Position numbers and translations under genes: made by a program. A stretch of 64,000 nt of DNA from assembly GCA_023423275.1 (NCBI GenBank), contig JAFAFW010000046.1:17891-81890 (forward strand). The letters are read 5' to 3'. This document shows positions 63,910-64,000 of the stretch, in pieces; position 1 is the first letter of the stretch, and every line of letters starts with the position of its first letter. Source of the stretch: Pseudomonadota bacterium (GTDB taxonomy: Bacteria > Pseudomonadota > Alphaproteobacteria > Rhizobiales > Hyphomicrobiaceae). Under the pieces are notes generated by a model. That model was given only the letters and a program-made list of their open reading frames with translations, was not told where the DNA came from and ran no database searches.

Positions 63910-63981
63910 ATGCTGCGTGTACGCTCGCGCTCAACTTTTGCGCCCCCGATAGACTGCCCTTTTCGGACGACGACGGGCTGA
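63910..63981 (+). CDS. possible leader ORF below the riboswitch
   Basis: ATG at 63910 lies 10 nt after GGAGG (63895-63899) and opens a 23-codon frame (starts MLRVRSRSTFAPPID) that stops at 63979-63981, two bases before the next ATG. It could be a leader peptide or the broken start of the regulated gene. I do not recognise the sequence. Confidence 0.35.
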   Translation: MLRVRSRSTFAPPIDCPFRTTTG

Positions 63982-63983
63982 CC

Positions 63984-64000
63984 ATGGCACTGCCGCGACG
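63984..64000 (+). CDS. start of a possible B12-regulated gene (cut by window edge)
   Basis: ATG at 63984 (MALPR) begins within 5 bases of the leader stop. Only five codons are visible, so the product cannot be identified. Position after a cobalamin riboswitch suggests a cobalamin synthesis, salvage or cobalt transport gene. Confidence 0.3.

Overview
The window reads as a high-GC alphaproteobacterial chromosome segment, most likely Hyphomicrobiales (Rhizobiales). This rests on a fixNOQP-type cbb3 oxidase cluster with a DUF2189 gene, a Mur-like regulator next to sitABCD, several Rrf2 regulators, a fused TRAP DctQM permease and a tripartite PutA. The species cannot be named from this sequence alone.

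Layout. (1) 1-6.65 kb: cbb3 cytochrome oxidase operon ccoNOQP, then a small membrane protein, a DUF2189 protein, the copper ATPase ccoI and ccoS. ccoN is cut by the left edge. (2) 6.7-29.6 kb: a decayed mobile element. Its left side holds a P4-type integrase fragment whose catalytic Tyr appears to be Cys, an AbiEii fragment, a ParB-like gene with an internal deletion, and a free-standing DnaA domain IV protein. Its right side holds a plasmid-type Rep gene, five iterons, an operator-like inverted repeat and a DUF6499/DUF2285 gene split by a +1 frameshift at TTT-C. The frameshift resembles the programmed frameshift of the ICE excision activator FseA. (3) Inside that element, 9.2-26.8 kb: a tightly packed minus-strand operon that looks like a composite anti-phage system. 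In order of transcription it encodes an orphan HigA-type regulator, a giant SF2 helicase with a DUF1998-type Cys motif (DruE/DrmAB-like), a DrmD-like SNF2 helicase, a 1516-aa adenine methylase (DrmMI-like), a Rad50-like ATPase with a CxxC hook, an HNH nuclease and a GmrSD-like DUF262/DUF1524 nuclease. This is the most interesting part of the window.

(4) 29.7-38.5 kb: redox and nitrosative-stress genes. An Rrf2 regulator is paired with an NDH-2-like flavoprotein, followed by a MocR regulator and a second Rrf2 that is a paralogue of the first. Next comes a minus-strand operon for nitronate monooxygenase, FdxA, a DUF1971 cupin, a membrane protein, group III truncated haemoglobin and 5-formyl-THF cyclo-ligase. 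It is divergent from an NsrR-like gene across a perfect 10-bp inverted repeat. (5) 38.7-49 kb: an ankyrin-repeat protein, then a proline catabolism regulator (Lrp/PutR) divergent from putA, then a TRAP transporter and an SDR dehydrogenase. (6) 49-51.8 kb: a DUF899 protein, a helical-repeat/HTH regulator and a small beta-propeller protein.

(7) 51.8-58.6 kb: a type I secretion operon in which an RTX Ca-binding protein is followed by its ABC exporter, adaptor and TolC-like channel. The ABC exporter carries an extra N-terminal membrane domain. (8) 59.4-63.5 kb: sitABCD Mn/Fe ABC transporter with a Fur/Mur-like box, facing mur. (9) 63.7 kb to the right edge: a cobalamin riboswitch, a possible 23-codon leader ORF and the start of an unseen B12-controlled gene.
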